A stretch of 64,000 nucleotides of DNA, taken from Streptomyces sp. SW4 (GTDB lineage Bacteria > Actinomycetota > Actinomycetes > Streptomycetales > Streptomycetaceae). Within the stretch, counting starts at the first letter, position 1; each line of letters starts with the position of its first letter. Location: assembly GCA_003248315.1 (NCBI GenBank), contig QKWM01000004.1:4833001-4897000 (forward strand), in the 5' to 3' direction. Below are positions 1 to 9,953 of this stretch, in pieces. The translations under genes were made by a program, and so were the position numbers. A model generated the notes under the pieces. That model worked only from the letters and a program-made list of their open reading frames with translations, was not told the DNA's origin and made no database searches.

Positions 1-2322
1 CCGCCGGCGACGCCATGCGGCTGCCCGACCTGTCGCCCGGCGACCCCGGCCTCGCCGAGGCCGTCCTCGCGGCCGCCGCGGTGGCCCGCAGCACCGCCCG
101 CGAAGAGCTGACCGTCGCCCACCTCCGGCTCGGCGCCGCCGAGGCCGCGCAGGCCGCCGCCGAACGCCACCTCGCCGACGTGCGGGAACTGGCCGGGCTC
201 CAGCGGCGGTCCGCCGAGGCCCGGGAGCGAGCGGCACGGCTGGCGGAGCGGGCCGACGCCCACCGCGCGGACCAGGAACGCATGGACCGGGCCCGCAAGG
301 CCGGGACGGTCGCCCCCGCCCTGGAACTGCGGGAGGCCGCCGACGCCGAGCACCGCCGCGCGACCGCCGCGGAGGCACACGCGCGCGCCCTGCTGCCCCC
401 CGCCCACGCCGGCGCGGGCGCCGCCGGCTGGCTGCCGCCGCCCGCCGCGCCGCGGAGGAACTGGGCGGCCTCGAAGCCGCCCGCCGCGCCGAACGCCGCC
501 TCGCCGAACTGGCCGACGAGCGCGCCGGCCTCGACCGCGACGAGCGCGCCGACCAGGACGTCCGCCAGGAGGCCGAGAGCTGGCTCGCCGGCTGGGAGGC
601 CGCCCGCGACGCCCTCCGGCGCCGCATCGAGGACGCCCAGGACGCCGTCACCCGCGCCGAACGCCTCGCCGACCAGCGGCAGACCGCCGAACGCCGGCTC
701 GACGCGGCCCGGCAGCGCGACCGGCTCACCGCCGACGCCGACGCCGCCCGGCGCCGCGCCCTCGACTCGGCCCGGCGCGCCGTCGAGGCCCGCGCCCACT
801 GGCTCGACCTCAAGGAGCAGCGGCTCGACGGCATCGCCGCCGAACTGGCCGCGCACCTCACCCCGGGCGAGCCCTGCGCCGTCTGCGGCGCCACCGAGCA
901 CCCCGCCCCGCCCGCAAGGTCGCCGGCCATGTCGACCGCGCCGCCGAGGAACGCGCCCTCGCCGCCTACCAGGCCGCCGACGCGGAGCGCGCCGAGGACG
1001 AACAGCGCCACGGCACGCTCCGCGAGGCCCTCGCCGCCGCCACCGCCGAGGCCGGGGACACCGCCACCGACCTGCTCGCCCGGGAGGCGGAGGAACTGGA
1101 GCGGCAGTACGCGCGGGCCCGCGCCGCCGCCTCCGGCCTGCACGACGCCCAGGAGGAGCTGCGCCGCGCGGAACGCGAGCACGACCAGCGGGTCGCCGCC
1201 CGGCAGGAGGCCGCCGTCCGGGCCGCCTCCCGGGTGGGCCACCGCGAGCGGCTCGACCGCGAACGCGCCGCGCTGGAGGAGGAGCTGGCACAGGCGCGCG
1301 GCGACGCCGGCAGTGTCGCCGCGCGCGCCGCCCAGCTGGAGCGGCACGCCGCGCTCCTGGCCGACGCCGCCGAGGCCGCCCGCGTCGCCGAGGACACCGC
1401 CCAGCGGCTCAAGGACGCCGACGCCCGGCTCGCCGACGCCGCCTTCCGCGCCGGGTTCGACACACCGCGCGAGGCAGCCGCCGCACTCCTCGACCCCGCC
1501 GCCCACCGCGAACTCCAGCACCGCCTCGACGCCTGGCAGACCGAGGAGGCCGCCGTCCGCGCGGTGCTCGCCGAGTCCGCCACCGCCGCCGCGGCCCAGC
1601 AGCCGCCCGCCGACCCCGCCGCGGCCGAGCGGGCCGCCCACGAGGCCGGCCGGCGACTGCGGGAGGCGGCCTCCGCCCGCGACGCCGCCGCCCGGCGCTG
1701 CGCCGAACTCGACCGGCTCTCCGCCCGGGCCACCGCCGCCGTGCGCCGCCTCGCACCACTGCGGGAGGAACACGACCGGGTGGCCCGCCTCGCCGGCCTC
1801 GCCGCCGGCACCTCCGCGGACAACGAACGCCGGATGCGCCTGGAGTCCTACGTGCTCGCCGCCCGGCTCGAACAGGTCGCCGCCGCAGCGACCGTACGGC
1901 TGCGGCGGATGTCCTCCGGCCGCTACACCCTGGTCCACTCCGACGACCGCTCCGGCCGCGGGCGCAGCGGCCTCGGCCTGCACGTCGTGGACGCCTGGAC
2001 CGGACGTGAACGCGACACCTCGACCCTCTCCGGCGGCGAGACGTTCTTCGCCTCGCTCGCCCTCGCCCTCGGACTCGCCGACGTCGTCACCGACGAGGCC
2101 GGCGGCGTCCGCCTCGACACCCTCTTCATCGACGAGGGCTTCGGCAGCCTCGACGACCAGACCCTCGACGAGGTCCTCGACGTGCTCGACTCCCTGCGGG
2201 AGCGCGACCGCAGCGTCGGCATCGTCAGCCACGTCGCCGACCTGCGGCGCCGCGTCCACGCCCAGCTGGAGGTGGTCAAGGGGCGGACCGGGTCGGCGCT
2301 GCGGCAGCGCGGCGCGGGCTGA
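1..2322 (+). CDS. sbcC: SbcC-type nuclease ATPase, C-terminal part (5' end outside window)
   Basis: This is the C-terminal two thirds of the Rad50/SbcC-like ATPase of the SbcCD nuclease, which processes DNA ends and hairpins in the cytoplasm. A long Ala/Arg/Glu-rich coiled coil is interrupted at 875-886 by a CAVC zinc hook. The ABC signature TLSGGETFFASLA lies near 2020, Walker B LFIDEGFGSLDD near 2121, and the switch histidine in SHVADL near 2230. The N-terminal Walker A half lies upstream of the window. The reading frame shifts near 400 and near 915, each time as expected for one missing base, so the gene reads in three pieces. The stop is TGA 2320-2322, converging on the Lrp gene. Confidence 0.9.
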
Positions 2323-2328
2323 GGGACG

Positions 2329-2775
2329 TCAGCGGCCCAGCGGGCGCCGGGGGAGCGGCGAGGAGTAGACCACACTCGTGGTCACCGAGCCGAGGGCGCC
2401 GATCTTCCCGGACACCTCCTCCAGGTGCCGCATGGACCGGGCGGCGACCTTGATGACGAAGCAGTCGTCACCGGTGACGTGGTGCGCCTCCAGGATCTCG
2501 GGCGTGACGGCGACCAGGTCGTGGAACGGCTTGTAGTTGCCGTTCGGATACCGCAGCCGCACGAACGCCAGGATCGGCAGACCCAGCCGGTCGGGGGCGA
2601 CGACCGCCGCGTAGCCCTGGATGACCCCGGCCTCCTCCATGCGGCGGACCCGTTCGGTCACCGCGCTCGCGGACATGGAGACGGCCCGCGCCAGCTCGGC
2701 GAAACTGGCCCGTCCCTCTCGCTGGAGGACGTCGAGGATGCGCCAGTCGGTGGCGTCCGGGGAATACGCGGTCAT
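2329..2775 (-). CDS. Lrp/AsnC family transcriptional regulator
   Basis: An intact 148-residue Lrp/AsnC regulator. The N-terminal winged helix-turn-helix (WRILDVLQREGRASFAELAR, then SMSASAVTERVRRMEEAG) is followed by a RAM/AsnC ligand-binding domain containing HHVTGDDCFVIKVAARS. Such proteins form dimers and octamers and sense amino acids or related metabolites. I chose the ATG at 2775 because it places the HTH at the usual distance from the N terminus. The divergent rhodanese gene starts 122 bp away, so control of that gene is plausible; this is inferred from position only. Confidence 0.88.
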   Translation of the reverse strand: MTAYSPDATDWRILDVLQREGRASFAELARAVSMSASAVTERVRRMEEAGVIQGYAAVVAPDRLGLPILAFVRLRYPNGNYKPFHDLVAVTPEILEAHHVTGDDCFVIKVAARSMRHLEEVSGKIGALGSVTTSVVYSSPLPRRPLGR

Positions 2776-2897
2776 CCGGGATGGATAGCAGCTCGATCCC
2801 CGGCGGAACAAGGCCCTGGCCGGGGATCGTCCCTTCTGGGCGGGGACGGCGGCCCGTAGATTCCCGGTCAGGAGATCCGCCGAGGAGAGGCCCGCCC

Positions 2898-3374
2898 ATG
2901 ACCGCCACCACCCCTCATCCCGTGCTGCGCGTCGCCCCCGCGGCACCCGCCGAGGCCGCCGCGTACTTCCGCGCGAGCCTCGCCTTCCACGCCGACGCCT
3001 CCGACGTCGCGGCCGCCCTCGCGGCGGGCGGCGACCCCGGCTTCGTCGTGGTCGACTCCCGCTCCACCGAGGCATGGGAGCAGGGCCACGTCCCCGGGGC
3101 GGTCCACCTGCCCACCGCGCTCGTCGCCGAACAGGCCCCGCGGCTCCTCGACCCGGCCGTCCCCGTCGTCACCTACTGCTGGGGCCCCGGCTGCAACGGC
3201 GCCACCCGCGCCGCGCTCGCCCTCGCCGAACTCGGCTACCGGGTCAAGGAGATGCTCGGCGGCTTCGAGTACTGGGTGCGCGAGGGCTTCGCCCACGAGA
3301 CCCGGCAGGGCCGCGAGCGGCGCTCCCCGGACCCGCTGACCGCACCGGTGGACGCGGCCGACTGCGGCTGCTGA
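2898..3374 (+). CDS. Rhodanese-like domain protein
   Basis: An intact 158-residue single-domain rhodanese, presumably a cytoplasmic sulfur-carrier or sulfurtransferase. Family features are DSRSTEAWEQGHVPGAVHLP (residues about 53-72) and the active-site loop CWGPGCNGATRAA, whose first or second Cys would carry the persulfide. The C terminus ends in CGC, which may matter for metal or sulfur chemistry. The ATG at 2898 follows a GAGGAGAGG ribosome-binding site at 2882-2890. It is divergent from the Lrp gene and 21 bp upstream of the Imm21-like gene. The natural substrate cannot be told from sequence. Confidence 0.85.
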   Translation: MTATTPHPVLRVAPAAPAEAAAYFRASLAFHADASDVAAALAAGGDPGFVVVDSRSTEAWEQGHVPGAVHLPTALVAEQAPRLLDPAVPVVTYCWGPGCNGATRAALALAELGYRVKEMLGGFEYWVREGFAHETRQGRERRSPDPLTAPVDAADCGC

Positions 3375-3395
3375 ACGGCGTGTAGGTTCTGCCGC

Positions 3396-3914
3396 ATGGT
3401 GCGATACGCGGAACCGGGCGTGGTGGAGTGGGTCGAGTCGGGCGGCGGGCCGCTCGTCGCCGTACCGGAGACGGTGCTGCCGTTCTGGACCGGCGCCGAC
3501 GGCGAGGAGACGGCCTCCGACTACGACCGCGCCTGCGAGGTCGACGGGCACGTCGGACTCCTCCCGGTCGGCGACGCCACCGCCCTCGTCCTCGGTGACG
3601 AACCCGCCGCGACCGCCTTCCTGCCGGACCACGGCACCTTCGTCCGCTGGTGCGCCGCGGACGGCGAGGCCGAGGTGCTGGCGAGCGTCCCGGACGCGCT
3701 GCGCACCGCGGAGTGGGAGCCGGAGGTGCGCTGGGACGTGCCCGGCGCGGTGCGGCTGTTCGACGCGGCCTGGCCCGGCGGCGGACCGGACGGCACCGAC
3801 CATGTGACGGTGGCCCTGGAACCGGGCCGGTACGCGGTGCGCGCCGCCCATGTGCGTCCCGGGCCGGAGACCTGGCTCGGGCTCGTCCAGGTGCGGCGGC
3901 TGGGCCACCGGTAG
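3396..3914 (+). CDS. Imm21-like immunity family protein
   Basis: An intact 172-residue soluble acidic protein. Its opening (WVESGGGPLVAVPETVLPFW), the DYDRACEVDGHVGLLPVG segment and ALVLGDEP match my recollection of the Imm21 family, polymorphic-toxin immunity proteins that are common as stand-alone genes in Streptomyces. No toxin gene is visible beside it: the neighbours are a rhodanese and a short-chain dehydrogenase. There is no signal peptide or membrane segment. The cognate toxin, if any, is unknown, and the gene may have been retained for another role. Confidence 0.65.
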   Translation: MVRYAEPGVVEWVESGGGPLVAVPETVLPFWTGADGEETASDYDRACEVDGHVGLLPVGDATALVLGDEPAATAFLPDHGTFVRWCAADGEAEVLASVPDALRTAEWEPEVRWDVPGAVRLFDAAWPGGGPDGTDHVTVALEPGRYAVRAAHVRPGPETWLGLVQVRRLGHR

Positions 3915-3980
3915 CGCGGGGCGGGCGCCGCCGGCAAAAACCGTGTGCGCCGTTCCCGGCCGCCGGGCGATCATGGGCGG

Positions 3981-4823
3981 ATGCCGAGGCTTCCCCACCC
4001 CACCCCGAAGACCTGCGCCGCGACCCCCTGCCGCTGCGCGGCCGGACCGCCCTCGTCACCGGCGCCAGCCGGCGCGGCGGCATCGGCCACGCGGTGGCCC
4101 GCAGGCTCGCCGCGTACGGCGCGAGCGTCTACCTGCACCACCACGTCCCGCACGACGCCGCCATGCCGTGGGGCGCCGACCGGACCGACGACGTGGTCGC
4201 CTCCGTCCGCGGGGCGCTCGGCGACCCCGCCGCCACGGTCGCCGCCGGCCCGGAGACCTCTCCGACCCGGCCGCGCCCGCCGCCCTCGTCGCCACGGCCG
4301 CCGACGCGCTCGGCGGGCGGCTCGACATCCTGGTCGCCAACCACGCCCTCAGCGGCTCCGACGGCACGCTCGACCGGATCGACGCCGCGATGCTCGACGC
4401 GCACTGGGCCGTCGACACCCGGTCCGTGCTGCTGCTCGTCCAGGCCTACGCCCGCCACCGTGCCGCACTCCCCCGCGCACCCCCGGCGGGCGCGTGATGA
4501 TGATGACCTCCGGACAGGACATCGCCGGCGGCATGCCCGGCGAGATCGCCTACGCGCTGCAGAAGGGCGCGCTGGCCTCCATCACGCGCTCCCTCGCGAC
4601 GACCCTCGCCGAGCACGCCGTCACCGTGAACACCGTCAACCCCGGCCCCGTCGACACCGACTACATGTCCGGGGCCGACTACGACGCGATCGCGGCGCGC
4701 TTCCCGGCCGGGCGGTGGGGCATGCCCGACGACCCGGCCCGCCTCATCGCGTGGCTCGCCACGGACGAGGCGGAGTGGATCACCGGTCAGGTGATCGACT
4801 CGGAGGGCGGCTTCCGCCGCTGA
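3981..4823 (+). CDS. Short-chain dehydrogenase/reductase (SDR)
   Basis: A classical SDR of about 280 residues, probably NAD(P)H-dependent with unknown substrate. The cofactor motif appears as TALVTGASRRGGIGHAVARR (a TGxxxGIG variant), the structural motif as LDILVANHAL, the catalytic Tyr-Lys as YALQKGAL (YxxxK), and the C terminus as VNTVNPGPVDTDYMSG and ITGQVIDSEGGF. Breaks near 4000, 4250 and 4485 shift the frame three times, each repaired by restoring one base in a C or G run. The ATG at 3981 is therefore inferred across the first break. The segment before YALQK (MMMTSGQDIAGGM) carries the active-site Ser. Confidence 0.82.
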   Translation: MPRLPHPTPKTCAATPCRCAAGPPSSPAPAGAAASATRWPAGSPRTARASTCTTTSRTTPPCRGAPTGPTTWSPPSAGRSATPPPRSPPARRPLRPGRARRPRRHGRRRARRAARHPGRQPRPQRLRRHARPDRRRDARRALGRRHPVRAAARPGLRPPPCRTPPRTPGGRVMMMTSGQDIAGGMPGEIAYALQKGALASITRSLATTLAEHAVTVNTVNPGPVDTDYMSGADYDAIAARFPAGRWGMPDDPARLIAWLATDEAEWITGQVIDSEGGFRR

Positions 4824-4845
4824 ACGGCGGGGCCGCCGTCCCCGG

Positions 4846-6533
4846 TCACAGCCGCGCCAGCTCGTCCACCAGGTCGTCCAGGCCGAGCGAGCCCTGCGAC
4901 AGCGCGGCCATGTGCCAGGCCTTGAGGTCGAAGGAGTCGCCGTGGCGGGCGCGGGCCTTCTCACGGCCCAGCAGCCAGGCCCGCTCACCGAGCTTGTAGC
5001 CGATCGCCTGGCCCGGAATCGTCAGGTACCGGGTCAGCTCGCTCTCCACGAAGTCCGCCGGACGGCTGCTGTGCGCGCCGAAGAACTCCTGAGCCAGTTC
5101 GGGGGTCCACCGCTCGCCCGGGTGGAAGGGCGAGTCGGCCGGGATCTCCAGCTCCAGGTGCATGCCGATGTCCACGATGACCCGGACGGCCCGCATCATC
5201 TGCGCGTCCAGGTAGCCGAGCCGGTGCTCCGGGTCGGTGAGGAAGCCCAGCTCGTCCATCAGCCGCTCCGCGTACAGGGCCCAGCCCTCGGCGTTGGCGC
5301 TCACCATGCCGACGGAGGCCTGGTAGCGGGAGAGGTTCCCGGCGACGTGCGTCCACTGCGCCAGCTGGAGGTGGTGGCCGGGCACGCCCTCGTGGTACCA
5401 GGTCGACACCAGGTCGTAGACCGGGAAACGGGTCTGGCCCATCGTCGGCAGCCAGGTGCGGCCCGGACGCGAGAAGTCCTCCGACGGAGGCGTGTAGTAC
5501 GGCGCGGCGGCGCTGCCCGGCGGGCGATGCGCGACTCCACCTTCCGTACCCGCTCGGCCAGTTCGAAGTGGGTGCCGTCCAGCGTCTCGATCGCCTGGTC
5601 CATCAGGCCCTGGAGCCAGTCGCGGACCTCGTCCACACCCTCGATGTGCTTGCCGTGCTCGTCGAGATGGGCCAGCGCCACCCACGGCGTCTCGGCGCCC
5701 GGCAGGATCTTCTCGGCCTCCTTGCGCATCTCGCCCAGCAGCCGGTGGTACTCGGCCCAGCCATAGGCGTACGCCTCGTCCAGGTCGAGGTCGGTGCCGT
5801 TGAAGTAGCGCGACCAGCGGGCGTAGCGCTCCCGGCCGACCGTGTTCGGCGCGCCCTCGATCGCCGGCGCGTACACGTCCCGCATCCAGTCCCGCAGCTC
5901 CACCACGGCCGCCGTCGCCGCCCGGGCCGCCTCGTCCAGCTCGCCGCGCAGCGCCTCGGGCCCGGCGGCGGCGAAGTCCTCGAACCAGCCGCGGCCCTCG
6001 CCGGTGTCCGCCCACTCGCCGAGCTGCTCGACGAACGTCGCGGTCGGCCGCGGGGCCGCGAACAGCTTCCGCTCCAGGCCCTGCGCCAGGGACTCCCGGT
6101 AGCCGGCCAGGGCGGCGGGCACCGCGCGCAGCCGCTCGGCGACGCGTGCCCAGTCCTCGTCGGTCTGCGTGGGCGTCACCGTGAACACCTCGCGCACCGA
6201 GTGCGCCGGGGTCCCCATGTTGCCGACCGAGCGCAGCCCCTCCTGGGCCTCGTGCACGGCCAGCTCCGCGGTGAGCCGCTCGCGCAGCAGCCGGGCGCAG
6301 CGGCGCTCGACGTCACTGTCCCCGCCGGGCCGGCGCTCCGCCTCGTCCAGCCGGGCGAGCGTGGTCCGGGCCAGGGCGGCCAGCGCCTCCTGGCCGGCGG
6401 GCGAGAAGTCGGGCAGACGGCTGGAACTCTCCGGCACGCCGAGATACGTACCGGTCACCGGGTCGAGGGCGATGAGCTCGTCGACGTAGGCGTCGGCGAC
6501 CTCGCGGGGCAGCGGGCTCTTGGTCTCTGACAT
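4846..6533 (-). CDS. DUF885 family protein (putative metallopeptidase)
   Basis: A protein of about 560 residues of the DUF885 family, believed to be zinc-peptidase-like. The hallmark YHEGVPGHHLQLAQ sits near 5390, with GWALYAERLMDELG and REKARARHGDSFDLKAWH further on. No signal peptide is visible, so it is probably cytoplasmic. The ATG is at 6533 (MSETKSPLPREVADAYVDEL). One frameshift near 5520 splits it, repaired by one extra C. It converges with the SDR gene. The peptide substrate is unknown. Confidence 0.85.
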
Positions 6534-6611
6534 GCGGACATCCTGATATGGATACCGGTGCCGCGTCAGCCCGGTTCGCCGGGCCGGTTCCCGCGGGCGG
6601 CCCGATTTCGC

Positions 6612-7102
6612 TCATGGCGTGGCGGCCGGGGCGCCGGGCGGCAGCAGCGGCCCGCAGTCCCACTGCTGGAAGATCAGCCGCGTCTCGACGCGGGCCACCT
6701 CCCGCTGCGACGTGAACTCGTCCAGAACCAGCCGTTGCAGATCCGCCATGTCCGCCACCGCCACATGCACCAGGTAGTCGTCCGGGCCGTCAGATGGAAC
6801 ACGGTCCGCGACTCCGGCAGCGCGCGGATCCGCTCCACGAACGGTCCCACCAGCTCCCGCCGGTGCGGCCGCACCTGCACCGACAGCAGCGCCTGGAGTC
6901 CCCGGCCCAGCCTGGCCGGATCGAGCTGGAGCCGGTGGCCGAGGATCACCCCGGCGCGGCGCAGCCGGGCCACCCGGTCCAGACACGTCGAGGGCGCGAC
7001 CCCCACCTGCGCGGCGAGGTCGCGGTACGTCGTCCGGGCGTCGTTCTGCAACAGCCGCAGCAGATGGAGATCCACCGGATCCAGTTCGACAGACTCGGCC
7101 AT
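6612..7102 (-). CDS. Lrp/AsnC family transcriptional regulator
   Basis: A regulator of about 163 residues. The N-terminal HTH (LHLLRLLQNDARTTYRDLAA, then VAPSTCLDRVARLRRAG) is followed by a RAM domain with DDYLVHVAVADMADL. A frameshift near 6790 splits the RAM domain. The ATG at 7102 (MAESVELDPVDLHLL) lies 60 bp from the start of the divergent Cys/Met PLP enzyme. Lrp paralogues commonly control such lyases in actinomycetes, so it is a good candidate regulator of that gene; this is inference from arrangement. Confidence 0.85.
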
Positions 7103-7162
7103 GGGCCGAACGTAACACGCACCTCGGCGCCGCGGACCCGGCCGGTGTTCACCCTTCGGCCC

Positions 7163-8392
7163 ATGGACTCTGCGCGCACCCACACGTCACCGTCCGACGA
7201 CGCAGGCACCACCGCACCGGCCGCCGCCCCGACCCGGGCCCTGGCCACCGAGGCCGTCCACGCCGGCCGCGACGATCTCGCCCGGCAGGGACTGCACGCC
7301 CCGCCCATCGACCTGTCCACCACCTATCCCTCGTACGACAGCCGGGCCGAGGCCGAGCGCATCGACGCGTTCGCCGCCACCGGCGCCGACCCGGACGGCC
7401 CGCCGGTCTACGGACGGCTGGGCAACCCGACCGTCGCCCGGTTCGAGACCGCGCTGGCCCGGCTGGAGGGCACCGAGGCCGCGGTCGCCTTCGCCAGCGG
7501 GATGGCCGCGCTGAGCGCCGTGCTGCTGGCCCGCGGCGCCATGGGCCTCAGGCACGTGGTCGCCGTACGCCCCCTGTACGGCTGCAGCGACCACCTGCTC
7601 ACCGCCGGGCTCCTCGGCTCGGAGGTGACCTGGACCGACCCGGCGGGCATCGCGGACGCGCTCCGCCCGGACACCGGCCTGGTCCTGGTCGAGTCACCGG
7701 CCAACCCGACGCTCGCGGAGGTCGACCTGCGGGCCGTCGCCCACGCCTGCGGCTCCGTACCGCTGCTCGTCGACAACACCTTCGCCACGCCGGTCCTCCA
7801 GCGCCCCGCGGAGCACGGCGCCCGGCTGGTGCTGCACAGCGCCACCAAGTACCTCGGCGGTCACGGCGACGTGCTGGCCGGCGTGGTCGCCTGCGACGAG
7901 GAGTCCGCCGGGCGGCTGCGGCAGATCCGGTTCGCCACCGGAGGCGTCCTGCACCCGCTCGCCGGCTACCTGCTGCTGCGCGGCCTGTCCACCCTGCCGG
8001 TCCGGGTCCGGGCCGCCTCGGCGAACGCCGCCGACCTCGCGGGCCGGCTCGCGGCGGACCCGCGCGTCGCCCGCGTGCACTACCCGCGCATCGGCGGCGC
8101 GATGGTCTCCTTCGAGGTGCACGGCGACCCGCACGAGGTGATCCGCCGGGTACGGCTGATCACCCCGGCCGTCAGCCTGGGCAGCGTCGACACGCTCATC
8201 CAGCATCCGGCGTCCATCAGCCACCGCATCGTGGACGCCGACGACCGCCGGGGCGCCGGCGTCGGTGACCGGCTGCTGCGGCTGTCGGTGGGCCTGGAGG
8301 ACGTCGACGACCTGTGGGCCGACCTGGACCGGGCGCTGGGCGCCCGGATGGAGGCGGTACCGCTGCGCGAGGCCCTGTCCGGCGCCGAGTGA
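7163..8392 (+). CDS. PLP-dependent Cys/Met metabolism enzyme (methionine gamma-lyase / cystathionine gamma-synthase-like)
   Basis: An intact protein of about 409 residues of the trans-sulfuration family. Features are the [14 protein letters not shown] substrate/PLP motif, [45 protein letters not shown] and the PLP-lysine motif [15 protein letters not shown]. The C terminus ([19 protein letters not shown]) is typical. Between RVARVHYPR and GGAMVSFEV it lacks the roughly 20-residue stretch usual in MetB. The divergent Lrp gene suggests a catabolic (methionine gamma-lyase-like) role. The ATG at 7163 has no strong ribosome-binding site. The exact reaction is not resolved. Confidence 0.85.
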   Translation: MDSARTHTSPSDDAGTTAPAAAPTRALATEAVHAGRDDLARQGLHAPPIDLSTTYPSYDSRAEAERIDAFAATGADPDGPPVYGRLGNPTVARFETALARLEGTEAAVAFASGMAALSAVLLARGAMGLRHVVAVRPLYGCSDHLLTAGLLGSEVTWTDPAGIADALRPDTGLVLVESPANPTLAEVDLRAVAHACGSVPLLVDNTFATPVLQRPAEHGARLVLHSATKYLGGHGDVLAGVVACDEESAGRLRQIRFATGGVLHPLAGYLLLRGLSTLPVRVRAASANAADLAGRLAADPRVARVHYPRIGGAMVSFEVHGDPHEVIRRVRLITPAVSLGSVDTLIQHPASISHRIVDADDRRGAGVGDRLLRLSVGLEDVDDLWADLDRALGARMEAVPLREALSGAE

Positions 8393-8435
8393 CGGACGCG
8401 GAAGCGGGCCGCGTCCCGCGCGTCCCGCGGCCCGT

Positions 8436-8476
8436 CGCCCGGCGCCGCCCCGCACTCCGCAGGGCGGCGCCGGGCG
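8436..8476. terminator. Perfect GC hairpin between convergent genes
   Basis: The 15-base arm CGCCCGGCGCCGCCC (8436-8450) is exactly complementary to GGGCGGCGCCGGGCG (8462-8476) around an 11-base loop. It lies between the ends of the PLP enzyme (+) and the ACT-GNAT gene (-), as expected for a bidirectional terminator. No U-tract follows, which is usual in Streptomyces. Confidence 0.75.
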
Positions 8477-8555
8477 CCTGGCCGGGAGGCCGGAGCCGGG
8501 TCCCGGCCTCGGACCGGGCCCGGTCCGGTGCCTGGCCGGGTGCGCCGGGGAGGAG

Positions 8556-9815
8556 TCAGTCCCGGGTGACCCGCTCGCCCAGGGGCAGCCGGGAGCCGGA
8601 CGCGGCCCGGTCCAGCCGGGCCGTGATGACGAGGGTCCCCTCCTCGATCTGGTAGTCGAGGGGGAGGCCCAGGCCCCGCATCGCGGCGACCATGCCCGTG
8701 TTGGACGACTGCGTCACGGCGTACACGCTCTCGCAGCCGGCCTCGGCGGCCATCGCCACCAGCCGGCCCAGGAGTTCCCCGCCGATGCCGCGCCGCTGCC
8801 AGGCGTCCTCGACGAGCAGCGCCACCTCCGTCTCGTCGCCGTCCCACAGCAGATGGCCGAGCCCGACGAGCCGGCCCGAGGCGGTGTACGCGGCCAGGGT
8901 GCGGCCGAAGCGCGGGCCGAGCAGATGGTTGAGATACCGGTCGGCGTCCTTCACCGGCCCGTGGTAGCGCATCCCGAGCGTCCGCGGCGAGCACCGCTCG
9001 TGCATCGCCCGCGCCGCCGTCAGGTCGCCGGTGTCCGCCCGGCGGACGGTGATGGCACTGCCCTCGGACAGCCGCAGCACGTCACGGGCCCGCGGCACCC
9101 GCGGACCGAGCCGGGCGTCCAGCTCCACCAGGGCCCGCGCCCGCGCGAACTCGGTCGGCGTGAACGGCAGATACGGCCGCTCCACGCTGATCACCCCGCC
9201 CTCGGGCGCGCGCAGCCGCATCACCGTCTCCTCCAGGGCACCCTCCGCCGGGACGCCCTCGGTCTCCCGGCCGGCCCCGGCCGCCGGCAGCGACCGGATC
9301 GTGCACCGGCCCAGCAACTGCCGCAGCGCCAGCGGGAGTTCGGCCGCGTCCAGCGCGGTGCGGGCGGCCAGCCCGAGCATCCGGGTCGGCGCGTCCACCA
9401 GGTCGTGGGCGTCGGCCCGCTCGGCCCAGGTGTCCGCGCCGCCGGCCGCCGACACGGTCCGGACGAGCCCGGCCGCCGACACCTCGCCCGGGGCCCGCAG
9501 CAGGAACTCGTCCACCGTGCCCTCGGCCAGCGGATGCGTCTGCAGGCTGAGGATGTCCACCCGCTCCTCGGCGAGCGCCGTGCACAGGGCGGCCAGCGAG
9601 CCCGGCTCGTCCTTCACCGTGGTCCGCATCCGCCACAGCGCGCTCGGCGGCCGCTGCGACGGCCCGGCCTGCCCCTCGGCGGACGGCGGCCGGGCACCGG
9701 TATCGTCCGCCGGCGGCGCATGTCCGTGGCGGCGTGACCACCACGAGCGGAAGCGCGCGGAGACCGCGGCGGCGAGGCGTTCGGCGGGCGTCGCGTCAGA
9801 CATGTCTCGACTCAT
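8556..9815 (-). CDS. ACT-domain / GNAT acetyltransferase fusion protein
   Basis: An intact protein of about 419 residues. An ACT-like domain (residues about 55-120, LWRMRTTVKDEPGSLAALC and VDILSLQTHPLAEG) is followed by a linker and a GNAT fold. The GNAT part contains ITVRRADTGDLTAARAMHER, the acetyl-CoA loop EDAWQRRGIGGELLGRLVAM and GCESVYAVTQSSNTGM. It resembles amino-acid-sensing acetyltransferases of actinomycetes, but the acceptor is unknown. Starts at 9815 (MSRDMSDATP) or 9803 (MSDATPAERL) are both possible. A relatively AT-rich promoter region, 9816-9950, lies upstream. Confidence 0.82.
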   Translation of the reverse strand: MSRDMSDATPAERLAAAVSARFRSWWSRRHGHAPPADDTGARPPSAEGQAGPSQRPPSALWRMRTTVKDEPGSLAALCTALAEERVDILSLQTHPLAEGTVDEFLLRAPGEVSAAGLVRTVSAAGGADTWAERADAHDLVDAPTRMLGLAARTALDAAELPLALRQLLGRCTIRSLPAAGAGRETEGVPAEGALEETVMRLRAPEGGVISVERPYLPFTPTEFARARALVELDARLGPRVPRARDVLRLSEGSAITVRRADTGDLTAARAMHERCSPRTLGMRYHGPVKDADRYLNHLLGPRFGRTLAAYTASGRLVGLGHLLWDGDETEVALLVEDAWQRRGIGGELLGRLVAMAAEAGCESVYAVTQSSNTGMVAAMRGLGLPLDYQIEEGTLVITARLDRAASGSRLPLGERVTRD

Positions 9816-9953
9816 GCAGCCACTGTGAAGGAACGGTGTTGCGTGATCACGAACGCTTTGTGACCGGTGAGTAAAAAGTCCTTCTGGGTGTATTTGTTGC
9901 GTTTGCTGGTTTTGTTGAGCCTTCATCCTGCTCGGTGCCGGCGGCGGACGGGG

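Noticed and set aside
15-2009. A single 664-codon open frame over the sbcC region
   Set aside because: Only the first 130 residues match coiled-coil composition; beyond about 400 it is Arg/Pro-rich frame-shadow of the true gene, whose conserved motifs lie in the other two frames.
4824-4845. Hairpin ACGGCG-GGGC-CGCCGT as a terminator between SDR and DUF885 genes
   Set aside because: A six-base stem with a four-base loop is too weak to distinguish from chance in this composition.
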